From the IMG/VR virus record IMGVR_UViG_3300036770_002709, positions 1-35,500 of that record: a DNA stretch of 35,500 nucleotides; one strand, 5' to 3'. The notes beneath the pieces were generated by a model, which did no database searches, was not told the origin of the DNA, and worked only from the letters and a program-made list of their open reading frames with translations. Positions within the stretch are counted from its first letter, which is position 1. Every line of letters begins with the position of its first letter. Positions 8,444-17,750 of the stretch are shown in pieces. The position numbers were made by a program, and so were the translations under genes. Source of the stretch: a virus.

Positions 8444-8469
8444 TTGTGCCTCAATATGGAGTTAATGCA

Positions 8470-8487
8470 TAAGACTGCGCAATCTTA
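8470..8487. promoter_or_regulatory. 18-base near-perfect palindrome
   Basis: TAAGACTGCGCAATCTTA is palindromic except for one pair. It lies in the 125-base gap 8383-8507, downstream of the 70-residue gene. It could be a hairpin or a dimeric protein site. No second copy was noticed in the window. Confidence 0.4.
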
Positions 8488-8507
8488 CACAAAGCCGTTA
8501 GCCAAGT

Positions 8508-8720
8508 TTATTTTTTGTAGGTTTTTTCATAATAAGATTCTGAATCATCAAAATAATCATATCCTGGTATAGCATTGCCATCTCTATAGCCTGCATCATA
8601 AGAATCTTTTATCTGCTGCTTTTCCATTTCGATGGCTTGTTGAAAAGTTTTAGAAATATAAGAATCTGAATTAGGTACTTTAAACTGCTCAATTAACCAT
8701 TCTACTGCTGTCTGTTTCAT
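8508..8720 (-). CDS. Small conserved-type phage protein
   Basis: A 70-residue protein opening with MKQTAVEWLIEQ and continuing with AIEMEKQQIKDSYDAGY. This N-terminus plus the EMEKQQI segment is a pattern I know from many short genes in Flavobacteria and their phages; its function has not been defined. Mostly helical, acidic tail. Its start codon overlaps the stop of the 55-residue gene upstream by four bases (ATGA). Confidence 0.7.
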   Translation of the reverse strand: MKQTAVEWLIEQFKVPNSDSYISKTFQQAIEMEKQQIKDSYDAGYRDGNAIPGYDYFDDSESYYEKTYKK

Positions 8721-8884
8721 TTTAAAGGTTTTATTTCCGTGATGGAGTCATTAACAAAAAAGATTTTCAAAGTGTCAGCACCATTGAAATTTTGCTCAGG
8801 TGCTTTGTATTCCTGCTTAAACTCGCAGCGTAATAATTGCCAAACCAAGATAGCCAAAACTATTACAGTAATTATATCTCTCAT
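8717..8884 (-). CDS. 55-residue single-span membrane protein
   Basis: A short gene read from the sequence. The start codon at 8884 overlaps the stop of the SPOR-like gene (ATGA), and its own stop overlaps the start of the 70-residue gene in the same way. This double coupling is good evidence that it is real. The N-terminus (MRDIITVIVLAILVWQLLR) is one membrane span followed by a charged soluble part. Such proteins can be lysis accessories, but no family is recognised. Confidence 0.7.
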   Translation of the reverse strand: MRDIITVIVLAILVWQLLRCEFKQEYKAPEQNFNGADTLKIFFVNDSITEIKPLK

Positions 8885-9195
8885 TCTTTAGTTATAAAAG
8901 GGTAAAACTTTGCGACCTGCTCTTTAGTACGTCTGCAGATAAAAGCGTCTTTATGCGCCCTCTGCCAAGTTGCAATCATGTAGTCCGCTTCCATTTCAGT
9001 CTCATAAACAAACATAATTCTGTAATAATCTCCGACCTGCTCAACCATAGCTTTGTCGAGCGTACACATAGCGAGTTGCTCGGCTCTAATATACTGCGGA
9101 GTCTTTGTACTCATAATCTGGATGCAATACAAAGTGTCTTGCTGTTGAGCCATTGCGCTAACTGAGAGCGCCAAAATAAAAAATAAAGTTTTCAT
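8881..9195 (-). CDS. Exported SPOR-like protein
   Basis: A 104-residue protein with a clear signal peptide cut near AMAQQQ (residues 15-18). The mature part resembles a SPOR fold: YCIQIMST as the first strand, a helix with repeated Ala/Glu, VEQVGDYYRIMFVYETEMEAD, and AHKDAFICRR as the closing strand. SPOR domains bind peptidoglycan lacking stem peptides. The neighbourhood (membrane protein, glucosaminidase) suggests a cell-envelope role in lysis. The SPOR assignment is from pattern only. A leader with AAAACCTTT precedes the start. Confidence 0.6.
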   Translation of the reverse strand: MKTLFFILALSVSAMAQQQDTLYCIQIMSTKTPQYIRAEQLAMCTLDKAMVEQVGDYYRIMFVYETEMEADYMIATWQRAHKDAFICRRTKEQVAKFYPFITKE

Positions 9196-9228
9196 AATAA
9201 TAAAGGTTTTATAAGTGATAAAAAGTGT

Positions 9229-9729
9229 TTAAAATGGAAGTTCATCGACATACTCGACCAACTTCGCTAATATTTTTCTTTCGAGTTCTTCTCTATCTGC
9301 ATTCATATAATCCGCAGCCTCTGCAGGATCATTCATTTTGTGACCGTTGACCTTCAGCTCAGTTATCAAATGCTTGGTCGTCATATTGACAAACAATTCG
9401 TCTGGATGCTTAAAAAAGTCCGCTCGAACTTCAATGCAATATTCCCAGCCAGATGCATAATGATAAAACAAAACTTCGCTATGTACAATATTTGGAGCGA
9501 TCAGTCTATCTCTGGGTATAAAGTGCCGCAGGTTTTCGCCTTTGTAAGTGTACTCAATAATTGCACGTTTGTTCATGCTATTTTCATGTGTCAGCTCTAC
9601 AACCTTAACGAAAAGTATTTTTGTATCGTAGCCAGTTTCGAGCGAGTGGTGTGTAATTTCTGCGAAGGCAAACATAATCTTGAAGTTTTTTGTGTGTTGT
9701 CTGTCCAATAAAACTATGTAGTTTTGCAT
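9229..9729 (-). CDS. Unknown protein with SSB-like acidic tip
   Basis: A 166-residue soluble protein of mixed strands and helices with no family I recognise. The last residues, YVDELPF, resemble the acidic-hydrophobic tip (D/E-rich then PF) with which SSB recruits repair and replication enzymes; the phage SSB here ends in EEKLPF. The start codon overlaps the upstream stop (TGATG), so the two are coupled. It may interact with host SSB partners, but this is inference. Confidence 0.55.
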   Translation of the reverse strand: MQNYIVLLDRQHTKNFKIMFAFAEITHHSLETGYDTKILFVKVVELTHENSMNKRAIIEYTYKGENLRHFIPRDRLIAPNIVHSEVLFYHYASGWEYCIEVRADFFKHPDELFVNMTTKHLITELKVNGHKMNDPAEAADYMNADREELERKILAKLVEYVDELPF

Positions 9730-9920
9730 CAGAAATTTGTTTTTAATTTAAAATTAAGGCTATCAAAAAGTTCATTTATCCTATCGATTTCTTTTTGGTA
9801 GAAATCTTTTAGCTCTTGGTGTTCAGCTTTGACTATCTCACAAATATAATTATTCTTTAGAGTCAAGCTGTTTGTAGTTAGGAGAATGAATTGTTCCTCA
9901 GTCAATTTGAAATTTTTCAT
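9729..9920 (-). CDS. Small helical protein, first gene of operon
   Basis: A 63-residue, mainly helical protein (KAEHQELKDFYQKEIDRINELF looks like a short coiled coil). It is the first gene after the promoter at 10002-10034 and is coupled by a one-base overlap to the next gene. No family recognised. Confidence 0.55.
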   Translation of the reverse strand: MKNFKLTEEQFILLTTNSLTLKNNYICEIVKAEHQELKDFYQKEIDRINELFDSLNFKLKTNF

Positions 9921-9988
9921 AGTCTTTAAAGTTTTATAATTTCAACAAATTTAATATCAATCAACTTCAAAGGAATAATTCCCTTTCG

Positions 9989-10034
9989 TTCTATTGTGAT
10001 ACAAAGATAGATTATAATTCTATAATAAAAAAGC
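9989..10034 (-). promoter_or_regulatory. Promoter with overlapping palindromic operator (site 1)
   Basis: On the minus strand GCTTTTTTATT is followed, 25 nt from its G, by TATCTTTG (10002-10009), the TAnnTTTG box. The plus-strand palindrome TTCTATTGTGATACAA (9989-10004, one mismatch) overlaps the box and the expected start. The same arrangement occurs at 27881-27901 and 34307-34352. A short inverted repeat follows in the leader at 9969-9986. It would drive the 9.9-7.6 kb operon. The gap 9921-10081 holds nothing else visible. Confidence 0.65.
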
Positions 10035-10081
10035 TTTTTCAAAAATATTTTTCATCCAAAGCTAAATTTTAACACTTTTTT

Positions 10082-10408
10082 TCAAAAATCGAACTTATTT
10101 GGTAGAAAATAGGCTGCATGATTGCCTAAAATGTTATAAATAGCAGTTTCTTCAACTGGCAAAACCTTTGTTAATTCCGTAACAGCAACAGACTTTTTTT
10201 CAAAGCGCTCCAAATATTCGGGGTAAATCTTTATAACTACATAGCGATTTATTACCGATTGTCTTACAATATTGTATTTTAGTAAATAAAAGATAATAGC
10301 TTGCAGGTTTGGTATCTCCCCCAGCTTTTCCTGCAATTCAGCAGCCAAAATATGACAAAATAAGCGCCTCGAGTTTTTTTGCCTATCCCTTGTTAGGTTT
10401 ACAATCAT
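10082..10408 (-). CDS. Unknown protein downstream of tape measure
   Basis: A 108-residue basic protein of helices and short strands, possibly with a winged-helix-like layout (HILAAELQEKLGE ... YLLKYNIVRQSVINRYVVIKIYPEYL). The last gene before the promoter at 10 kb, overlapping its upstream neighbour by four bases. No family recognised. A DNA-binding role is possible but weakly supported. Confidence 0.5.
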   Translation of the reverse strand: MIVNLTRDRQKNSRRLFCHILAAELQEKLGEIPNLQAIIFYLLKYNIVRQSVINRYVVIKIYPEYLERFEKKSVAVTELTKVLPVEETAIYNILGNHAAYFLPNKFDF

Positions 10409-10641
10409 AGTTCTAAATTTCTAAAATACATTATTACTTTACCTTTGCAGGCTGGACAACTTAAATCCTTTTTCATTCGCTTCTCAGCATTCTCGCCTCG
10501 CTGCAATACCTTTACAAATCGATAGTAAAAGTAAAACATTCTTTCAAGGTCTGAATGCGGAATTAACATTGCTGACTTATTGCGCTCCATAATTTCCCGA
10601 ACCTCTGGCATATACTCCGCTGGAATTTCTCTAATATACAT
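10405..10641 (-). CDS. Small protein with one CxxC motif
   Basis: A 78-residue protein. The C-terminal part has SCPACKGKVIMYF, a single CPAC pair that could hold half a zinc site or act in a dimer. The N-terminal region is helical and rich in Arg and Tyr. It lies 11 bases after the tape measure gene and is coupled to the next gene by ATGA. No function assigned. Confidence 0.5.
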   Translation of the reverse strand: MYIREIPAEYMPEVREIMERNKSAMLIPHSDLERMFYFYYRFVKVLQRGENAEKRMKKDLSCPACKGKVIMYFRNLEL

Positions 10642-10652
10642 AAGGATAATTT

Positions 10653-13600
10653 TTAAAATGATGCTGTCGCTCTAATTTCTTTGCGCTCATTTCGCCCCTT
10701 TTCGACGTCATCGTCCGTACTGGCAGTATATACAACCTGCAGCCTATCAATTCGCCCCTGAGTTTCCAAAACAAGGTCCTGCATAACTTTAAACCTGCTT
10801 TGTTCCTCGCTTACTTTGTTTAGGCTATCTTGCAGGAATGCAGAGGGAGCACCGACCACGCCACCCATAGCAAAGTTTGGTATCCGTGCCGCCTTTAGTG
10901 TTGAATAGCCAATCCGTCTTTGCTGTTCCTGATTAAGTACAACCTCGCCAGTTTTAAGTGTTGCCAGTACATTGTCACCATTACTCAAAGGCTTTATATT
11001 GCCCCTGCTCGTAACTTTGCCACCGTCTGCAAATTGGACTATTTCGTCACCCTTGCCAACAACTCCGCCCTTTGCGAGTGGCTGAGCCGCAATGATAGCA
11101 GTCTGAGCAGCGCCAGCAATACCGACCGCAATCGCTCCAGCTATTCCAGACGTTGCAAATGCTCTTGTAACTGCTAAAGCCGTGTTAATTATAGACTGTA
11201 TTATAGCAATGGCTTTTTCTTTTTTGGCTGCTCTTTTTGCGGATTCCTCCCTTGCTTTTTCAATGGCTGCCTGATTAGCTATTTCAGCATCGAGCTGCTC
11301 CTGATAAAAACGACGTCTTAAGCCAGTACTATTTTCAAGTTCCTCTTGTAGCTTTTCTTGCCTTAACTGGCTTCTTTCAATATCAGCATCAAAAGCGGCT
11401 TGCTGCCTTTCGTTTGCAACTTTAAAAGCGTCACCTATTAAACCGATACCCTCGTTAAAATATTCGAGCACCTGATTAAATTGGTCTTGCTTAATTTTTG
11501 CCTGCTCATCTGCATTTTTCTTTACGTCCTCAGTCTGCTTTTTTTCCTCCTCCGATAAATCAGTAAATAACTTTTGGCGTGCCAGTAATATTTCGTCATA
11601 TTCCGCCTGAGTAATTCCAACCTTTAATTTTCCGTTTTCGTCTAATAGTTGAGCCTCCGCATCGTTTAAGGCTTGTATCTGGTTTCTAATATTGGCAATA
11701 TTATCGATAATCTCTTGCTCGGCTGCCAGTTTTATTAGCTGCTCTTTCTTTTTTGCGTCCTTTTCCTGAGATAATAACTTGTTGAGCGTCTCTTGGTTTT
11801 TTAGCTGCCTTAATTCGCCTTGTTGCTCGATATAGTCAATTTCGGAACTGAGCGCCATATCTCGTAACTCTTTGAGCTTTTCGACCTGCTCCTTCGCCTT
11901 TTGCACCTCAGACAATCTTTGTTCCTCATTTACCTTTTTGAGCGCGTCTGTTTTTTGTTGCTCATACTGAATTAAGATAGTTGCCTGAGCCTGAGCAACG
12001 GCTTGCAATTGGATAGCATTTTCCTTTTGTACCTTCAACACCTCAGCGGAATTTGCCCCGAATGTTTTAATAAGTTCCGCTTCCCTTTCTTTCGCTGCGA
12101 TAACTAAATCGTCGTACTGCTTTTTTAAATCAGCCTTTTGTTTTTCGAAATTATTGTTTATCTCCGCAACTTCCCGCTCGTAACCGTCTTGAATATTTTT
12201 AATGCGTTCCTCAATTGCCTTTGCGCTAAGGTCAGCTAACAGAGCAGCACGTTGTCTGGCTTGCTTGACTTCGTCCTCCTGAAACTTTGCACGGTCTTCG
12301 GCTAACTTTTTAGCGGCATCCTGAGCCGATTTTATAGCTGCATTATTTGCGTCTTGATCAACTTTTACAATCTTTTTGGCTGCTTTTTTTGCGTCCTCTT
12401 CCCTCTTTGCATCCGACTTCTTTTTGCTTTCCTCGTAGGCTTTATTGAATGCGTCTTGTAGTGAACCCTGATCTTTATTTGCCTCAGCTCTTCGCCTGCG
12501 CAGGTCGTCAATTGCGCTTTGTACATTTGCCCCGAAAACACCCTTAACTTGTTCCGCAAATATTTGAGCATCTAAAAATAAGGATTGGAAAAAGTTTACA
12601 AAGTTAGTACCGAGTTGTTTTAAAGCCGCCACCACTCCAGAAAAAACCGCTGGCAAATTTCTAAATCCATCATTGACCGAAGATATTGCATTACTTATCT
12701 GCTCAAATACAGATTGTAAAAAAGGACTTTGCCCAATAAAATCAGTAATACCCTTAATTAAATAAGCGATTCCATCCGCAGCAATTTGCAAAAACGAGGC
12801 AAGTACTTCGAGCGGAAAAGATAAAGCGCTGAGTATTTTACTAAATATAGATGTTTGCTCACCGCCTTTATTAAATATTGCAAATAAACCTGCTAATGAT
12901 TGCCCTAACCTACTGAAAGCCTCGCCAACTGGTCTGAATATATCAATCAATTTAGCAAGGATTAAAAACAATCCAGTTTCAACAGCCTTGCCAGCGCTTT
13001 TAAATGTATCATTGACGCCCTGCAATTTTTTAGCGACTTCGACCTGACTGGCTGCAAGTTCCTTATTTGTATTTAGCAAACTTTTGTTTCGCTCCGAAAA
13101 TTCAGTAACACTACCGCTGGCTGCCTGAAACGCTGCAGGAAATTCCGCAATATTATTTAAGTAATCGTCTGCATTACCCTGCCCCTCAACTAATGCCCCT
13201 TCCAATTTTAAAAGCGCATCCTCAAAACCTATACCGAGCTGCTTACTTAATGCCTCAGCCGCCTTACTAATTGTTTTCGCGTCCGTGTCAAAAGTGTCAG
13301 CCAATGCCGTAGTGCTTGCTGTGAGCTTGTCTAAATCCTCACCATAAGCGCCAGAAAACTCCGCAACCGTTTCTCTCGTTTCGTTTATTTTGCTTATAAA
13401 CTCGTCAAGCCTTTTCATTGCCTGACCTATTAGTCTGGCAGCCTGAAACGCTACAAAACCACCGATTAAAGCCTTACCGAAGCCAGTTAAACGCCCCTCA
13501 CCGTCTCTCAATGTTGAATTAAAAGCCTCAAAGCCTGGCACGGTCTGCAAAAGTGAACGAGTTACTCTGCTTAATGTCTTTGGATAATTACCGACATTCC

Positions 13601-14009
13601 TTTGAAATTGTCCGACCTGACCGTCAACATTTTTAAGAGTTTTGTCGAGTTGTTGGATCTCTTTTTGCATTGCATCCAGCTCAGCAGTCGTTTTCGAGCC
13701 ATCAAGAGCCGCATTTTTAAACTCTTTGCGGAGTTTATTAAGTTTTGCGCTTAGTGCATCATAAGCTCCGACCGCTTTTTCTGGCAAAAACGACTTATTT
13801 ACATCGTCCTGAGCCTTTTTTAGCGCCTTTTGCTGAGCCGTCATTTTGCCCAAAGTCTGACTAAGCTCCTGAAACGCTTTATTGCCCTCTTCCGTGCTAA
13901 GGTCAAGCGCATTCATTGCCGCCTGAGTCTGCTTAATTTCGGCATTTAGTTGGTTTATTGACTGAATACCGTCAATATTTATAGTAAAACCGACTATTGT
14001 GTTTGACAT
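10653..14009 (-). CDS. Tail tape measure protein
   Basis: The longest gene, 1118 residues. It has the usual layout of a tape measure protein, which fills the tail tube and sets its length: a helical N-terminus, a GLFLILAKLIDIF hydrophobic region near residue 345, further hydrophobic stretches around 395-425, a very long Lys/Glu/Ala/Gln-rich coiled coil (about 500-860), a hydrophobic segment near 970-1010 (AGAIAVGIAGAAQ) and a C-terminal part with YSTLKAARIPNFAMGG. By the family rule of about 1.5 angstrom per residue the tail would be roughly 165 nm. It follows two large tail proteins with one base between it and the preceding gene. Confidence 0.9.
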   Translation of the reverse strand: MSNTIVGFTINIDGIQSINQLNAEIKQTQAAMNALDLSTEEGNKAFQELSQTLGKMTAQQKALKKAQDDVNKSFLPEKAVGAYDALSAKLNKLRKEFKNAALDGSKTTAELDAMQKEIQQLDKTLKNVDGQVGQFQRNVGNYPKTLSRVTRSLLQTVPGFEAFNSTLRDGEGRLTGFGKALIGGFVAFQAARLIGQAMKRLDEFISKINETRETVAEFSGAYGEDLDKLTASTTALADTFDTDAKTISKAAEALSKQLGIGFEDALLKLEGALVEGQGNADDYLNNIAEFPAAFQAASGSVTEFSERNKSLLNTNKELAASQVEVAKKLQGVNDTFKSAGKAVETGLFLILAKLIDIFRPVGEAFSRLGQSLAGLFAIFNKGGEQTSIFSKILSALSFPLEVLASFLQIAADGIAYLIKGITDFIGQSPFLQSVFEQISNAISSVNDGFRNLPAVFSGVVAALKQLGTNFVNFFQSLFLDAQIFAEQVKGVFGANVQSAIDDLRRRRAEANKDQGSLQDAFNKAYEESKKKSDAKREEDAKKAAKKIVKVDQDANNAAIKSAQDAAKKLAEDRAKFQEDEVKQARQRAALLADLSAKAIEERIKNIQDGYEREVAEINNNFEKQKADLKKQYDDLVIAAKEREAELIKTFGANSAEVLKVQKENAIQLQAVAQAQATILIQYEQQKTDALKKVNEEQRLSEVQKAKEQVEKLKELRDMALSSEIDYIEQQGELRQLKNQETLNKLLSQEKDAKKKEQLIKLAAEQEIIDNIANIRNQIQALNDAEAQLLDENGKLKVGITQAEYDEILLARQKLFTDLSEEEKKQTEDVKKNADEQAKIKQDQFNQVLEYFNEGIGLIGDAFKVANERQQAAFDADIERSQLRQEKLQEELENSTGLRRRFYQEQLDAEIANQAAIEKAREESAKRAAKKEKAIAIIQSIINTALAVTRAFATSGIAGAIAVGIAGAAQTAIIAAQPLAKGGVVGKGDEIVQFADGGKVTSRGNIKPLSNGDNVLATLKTGEVVLNQEQQRRIGYSTLKAARIPNFAMGGVVGAPSAFLQDSLNKVSEEQSRFKVMQDLVLETQGRIDRLQVVYTASTDDDVEKGRNERKEIRATASF

Positions 14010-14010
14010 T

Positions 14011-16149
14011 TTATACCGTATTTATTTTTGCTGTTAAAATTGTGCTTTGAATATTTGCATCCGCCCCGACTTCCTTATTATCTAAAACAAAATAGGTCTT
14101 TGTGCTTTGATTTTTCGCCACGTCAAAGGTATTTATTTCCTGCAGGATATAAGTATTGTTATTTATGAAAATCTTGTCTCTAAAGGTCAAATTTTGAATT
14201 TTAACCACGTCCCAAAGGATAAACAATTCCAGATATTTTCCACCGCTTCGCCTGACCATTTCAGAAAGATAAAATCTTTTTAAAAGTCCTGCTACATTTA
14301 AGCCGTTAACGGTCACATCTCCAAAACTGAGCGAGGTCTGGAAGCCGATTGTGTCGTTATAATCGACCATGTAATTAAGCGGAGTTTTGTAGTCAACAAC
14401 ATTTGTACCGTCAAAAACATTTATAGTTCCATTTTCGTCGCCAGTTGTAACTGGATCAGATACCAATAAGCGAGGTAGCATTTGAGTAACAATTTCAGTA
14501 CTTGTACTTGTTTCAAGATAATTAACTGCCCAGATTATCGGAATAATTGGCGTTTTTAAACTATCTACAAATTTTATTTCATTGTCAGCTACTACTAATG
14601 TCGGAGCAAAAAAAGGATTTTCGACTACATCCTCGCCAACTTTAAACCTATTAACTGGAAACTGATATCGAGCTTCTAATATGCCTAAATTAGCATTTAA
14701 ATTCAGCGCCTCAACCGTCGGATCGTTGCTGTCGTCCTTCCATTTTAGCCTGAGCTGGCTTAATTGCTTTGTGTCGCTTACTAACTCACCGCCCTTGCTT
14801 AAATCTACAAATGGAGTATAATCTAAACCTTTTTGAGCCGTGTAAAAACCGTCCTCTAATTGTATTGATGCTGGTCTGCTTTCAAGTAAAAAATCGTCTG
14901 CAGGTTCAATATAAACCGTGCGGCTTCCTTCGTTTGTTTCAAATACTAAATTAAAAGCGTGAGCGAGCCCCCTAATCAAATTAATAACTTTGAGCGATGG
15001 GTCTATAACATATTTTAAGTCAAGATTAAAGCCTTCTACTATTTCAGCCTCCCCAGTTACTTTTAATGTTGCTGCAAAATCATAAGTACCAGGCGAAACA
15101 ACAAAAGATAATCCATAAACTTCAGCGGTATCTCCTGCATTTAAATTTAAAACTTGTTCAGCTCTAAATATAGTATCTGTCAAGATATTACTAAGCCCCC
15201 AAATTGGAGAAACTGGAGGAACTCCATTTATACTAAACCCAAAAAGGCAATCCGCTGAAGTTGTAATATTTGAAACTCTAACTTCAACTTCAAAAAGATA
15301 AAAACCTGGCATTGTAGCAGTATAAATACCCGTTATATTATTATAAGGATTTGGACCAATTGATGGAGAAAATGTTTGATTTGGGAAAATTAAAGTAGGA
15401 CCGAAACCACCGTAATTTATTTGACTTTCGTCTGCAGCAATATTTAAATATTCATCGCCAAATTGATTATCAATTATATATTTATTCAATATTGGCACTG
15501 GCATAATAAGACGTTCCGCAAAAGCTGAGCTAAAAAAATTAGAAATCATTGTATATCCAATCGAAGCAAATGCCTTATTCAAAACATCGACCACAAATAT
15601 TGCAGGATGAGAATCTTCCAAAGCATCGAGCTGTCCAAAAGTTGTATAATCTTTTAGCTTTAAAGGCAAATATTTAAAATCGTTTGTCGGATAGCTATTA
15701 TACCAATGAGTAAGGTTATCAAGATAACTATAAGTGTGAGCCGTAAATGGTAAATCTTTAATAAGAAGGTCACCTATTCGAGTGCTCCAATCCGCATTAT
15801 TTCCATAAAAAGCAACTTTATAAGCTCGCCCCTGCCAGAAATATTGGTCTTGTCTGAGTGTTACCGACTGCAATTGACAGCGACCTATAAAAAATGGCAA
15901 TCCGTCAACTTCAATACTCGCAGATAAAAAAGCCTGCTCTAAAATTGTATAAGTTGCAGGATCATAAAATTGATTAAAGATATTATCATTGTGCTTTGTC
16001 GCAGGCAGCTCAAAGGCATATTCCGAACGGCTGCCAGTATTTATTGCGAGTCCGTCTCGGCTTCTTAAACTATATGTCAAAGGCAGTTTTAAACCGTTTG
16101 GAGGCAACTCAGCGACCTGACCGTCAATTATAATTTTAATATCCGCCAT
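14011..16149 (-). CDS. Large tail protein (baseplate / tail tip candidate)
   Basis: A 712-residue, largely beta-rich protein directly before the tape measure. The opening (IKIIIDGQVAELP, then LPLTYSLRSRD and SRSEYAFELPAT) resembles a Bacteroidota-phage tail protein type. A middle region (about 250-360) looks like an inserted beta-sandwich, perhaps a carbohydrate-binding or receptor domain (GIYTATMPGFYLFEVEVRVS is a jelly-roll-like signature also seen in C1q-type folds). It starts one base after the stop of the 428-residue gene. The exact place in the tail is unknown. Confidence 0.65.
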   Translation of the reverse strand: MADIKIIIDGQVAELPPNGLKLPLTYSLRSRDGLAINTGSRSEYAFELPATKHNDNIFNQFYDPATYTILEQAFLSASIEVDGLPFFIGRCQLQSVTLRQDQYFWQGRAYKVAFYGNNADWSTRIGDLLIKDLPFTAHTYSYLDNLTHWYNSYPTNDFKYLPLKLKDYTTFGQLDALEDSHPAIFVVDVLNKAFASIGYTMISNFFSSAFAERLIMPVPILNKYIIDNQFGDEYLNIAADESQINYGGFGPTLIFPNQTFSPSIGPNPYNNITGIYTATMPGFYLFEVEVRVSNITTSADCLFGFSINGVPPVSPIWGLSNILTDTIFRAEQVLNLNAGDTAEVYGLSFVVSPGTYDFAATLKVTGEAEIVEGFNLDLKYVIDPSLKVINLIRGLAHAFNLVFETNEGSRTVYIEPADDFLLESRPASIQLEDGFYTAQKGLDYTPFVDLSKGGELVSDTKQLSQLRLKWKDDSNDPTVEALNLNANLGILEARYQFPVNRFKVGEDVVENPFFAPTLVVADNEIKFVDSLKTPIIPIIWAVNYLETSTSTEIVTQMLPRLLVSDPVTTGDENGTINVFDGTNVVDYKTPLNYMVDYNDTIGFQTSLSFGDVTVNGLNVAGLLKRFYLSEMVRRSGGKYLELFILWDVVKIQNLTFRDKIFINNNTYILQEINTFDVAKNQSTKTYFVLDNKEVGADANIQSTILTAKINTV

Positions 16150-17436
16150 TTAGTTAGATTGTACGCTTATATAATTAGCCTCAACAAATTGGATCACCAC
16201 GTTTAAAAGTTGGTCGTTTTCGCTTATTGTTATGCTGCTATCCTGAATTACTACTGCAATTAGTCCGTCGCTGGTTTCCATGTAAACCTCTGGCGAACTT
16301 AAAAGCTCAGCTATCCAAGCGCCTTCCACCTCGCTATAAAAAGAGCTTTCTACTTCGTATTCTTTTGTCGTTTCCTGAAATATTTTAAAAATACCTTTGT
16401 CGTAGCTTGTCGCAGGTGGTACGCTTGTTGCCCAGCTCAGCGGCTTTTGTGCTGTTTCGCTCTTTGTCTTTTCCTTAATTGTTTTTTTGCTCGTGAAGGT
16501 GTAAGCGTCTGAGCCGCCTAACCTATTAAGCCAATGTAAGCGAATTGTCCGCTCGTTGCAGCATTCAACAACTTTAAACATATATTTAACCCCTTGCAAA
16601 ACAAAAGTCGAAGGAAGCGTCAAATTTCCTGCCTGAATTGAATAATAATAGCCAGTTTGAATTGATGCCATTGGATTGCTCGGTGTCATTGTAGTTGCCT
16701 GCAGTTGCTGGATGCCTGCTCCGATTGTTCTCGGTGTGAGTGTTGAGCCTGGAGTTATTTGAATAAACCCAGCCGTTCCGACTACCGTTTGCGTTGCATC
16801 GTAAACAATAACTCGAAGCGCATTTGTTGTTGAGCTCGGCACGTATGACATTGTCAAATTTTCACCGCTGCAAATAGGAATTGGATTATTTGTTTTTGTG
16901 GTTGCAGTTGGATAAACACTTCTTTGATTAGTCAAAAAATACCTATCATAAACGCCTCCGATAACTGGATAATCAATAATATAATCATTCATGCCCATAT
17001 TATTCCAGTTCCTTGTTTGCCTTGTTCCAGCGATTGCAGGATAGTCAGTTGCAACCGTGTCCGTCGTTACAAATTGCGTGAGTAATCCCGTTGTCGGATC
17101 ATTGTAATAATATGAAACTATAAGACCAACCCTCGTATGAATATCAGCGCTGGCAACTTCGTAAGCAGCATTTAAAGTATTCAAAAAAACCGTTGTTTTT
17201 GTCTGTCCTTTTGGCGCTGAGTATGTCTGCAAAACTTTTGCCACGTCAAACACAAAATAATAAGTCGTTCCGATATTATAGGCTGGCGCTTTCTGCATTG
17301 ATGTTACCCCGACACCGTCAACAACTATCGAAGCCTGAGCCAATACCAAAGGATCTGCCGAAGTCATTGACATAACAAAAACATTCGGTCTATATTGCGA
17401 GTTAAGCGTAAAGAGCGGAGCTGTTACTAATGGCAT
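16150..17436 (-). CDS. Tail protein of unknown place
   Basis: A 428-residue, Thr/Tyr/Val-rich protein of beta character. It opens with APLFTLNSQYRPNVFVM, and its first 120 residues look like a single globular beta domain. Near the middle it has ERTIRLHWLNRLGGSDAYTF, a WxNxxGG-type motif seen in tail proteins of Bacteroidota phages. It lies between small head-tail genes and the larger tail protein, all closely spaced, so it is certainly part of the tail operon. Function in assembly unknown. Confidence 0.65.
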   Translation of the reverse strand: MPLVTAPLFTLNSQYRPNVFVMSMTSADPLVLAQASIVVDGVGVTSMQKAPAYNIGTTYYFVFDVAKVLQTYSAPKGQTKTTVFLNTLNAAYEVASADIHTRVGLIVSYYYNDPTTGLLTQFVTTDTVATDYPAIAGTRQTRNWNNMGMNDYIIDYPVIGGVYDRYFLTNQRSVYPTATTKTNNPIPICSGENLTMSYVPSSTTNALRVIVYDATQTVVGTAGFIQITPGSTLTPRTIGAGIQQLQATTMTPSNPMASIQTGYYYSIQAGNLTLPSTFVLQGVKYMFKVVECCNERTIRLHWLNRLGGSDAYTFTSKKTIKEKTKSETAQKPLSWATSVPPATSYDKGIFKIFQETTKEYEVESSFYSEVEGAWIAELLSSPEVYMETSDGLIAVVIQDSSITISENDQLLNVVIQFVEANYISVQSN

Positions 17437-17441
17437 ATTAT

Positions 17442-17750
17442 TTATTTTAAAACGTTGTTTGCCTCTGGATCGTTAGCCACATTAGCGTTAAAATTATTTA
17501 TAAACCCCTCGTCTGTTTGAGCGCCTGCGCTTTGAGTTTTAATTGAAACTCTGACTACTGCAAATTGTCCGCTCGTATTTGCTGCCTCATATTTAGTTTT
17601 ATAAACAAGCGGGTAAAGAATAACATTGTATAATTTTTCCGCTGCCGCGCTCCAAAAAGTATAAACCGAATATGTTAAATTTGTATTGCCAGCCAGTGAA
17701 AGCTGTTCATTTAAATCGTCTTTTAATTGTGTTGCTTGTTCGAGTGTCAT
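17442..17750 (-). CDS. Small tail-operon protein
   Basis: A 102-residue protein of mixed structure with a helical N-terminus (LEQATQLKDDLNEQL) and a strand-rich middle. It overlaps its upstream neighbour by four bases and stops five bases before the 428-residue tail gene. Its size and place fit a tail terminator or minor tail component. No family recognised. Confidence 0.55.
   Translation of the reverse strand: MTLEQATQLKDDLNEQLSLAGNTNLTYSVYTFWSAAAEKLYNVILYPLVYKTKYEAANTSGQFAVVRVSIKTQSAGAQTDEGFINNFNANVANDPEANNVLK

Noticed and set aside
8461-8507. Integron-type attC site around the palindrome at 8470
   Set aside because: GTTA-type ends are present but in the same orientation on both sides, not as the inverted core sites of attC.
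12365-12571. A 68-codon minus-strand frame inside the tape measure gene
   Set aside because: It is an alternate frame of a Lys/Arg-rich coiled coil; the product is extremely basic and has no start signal.
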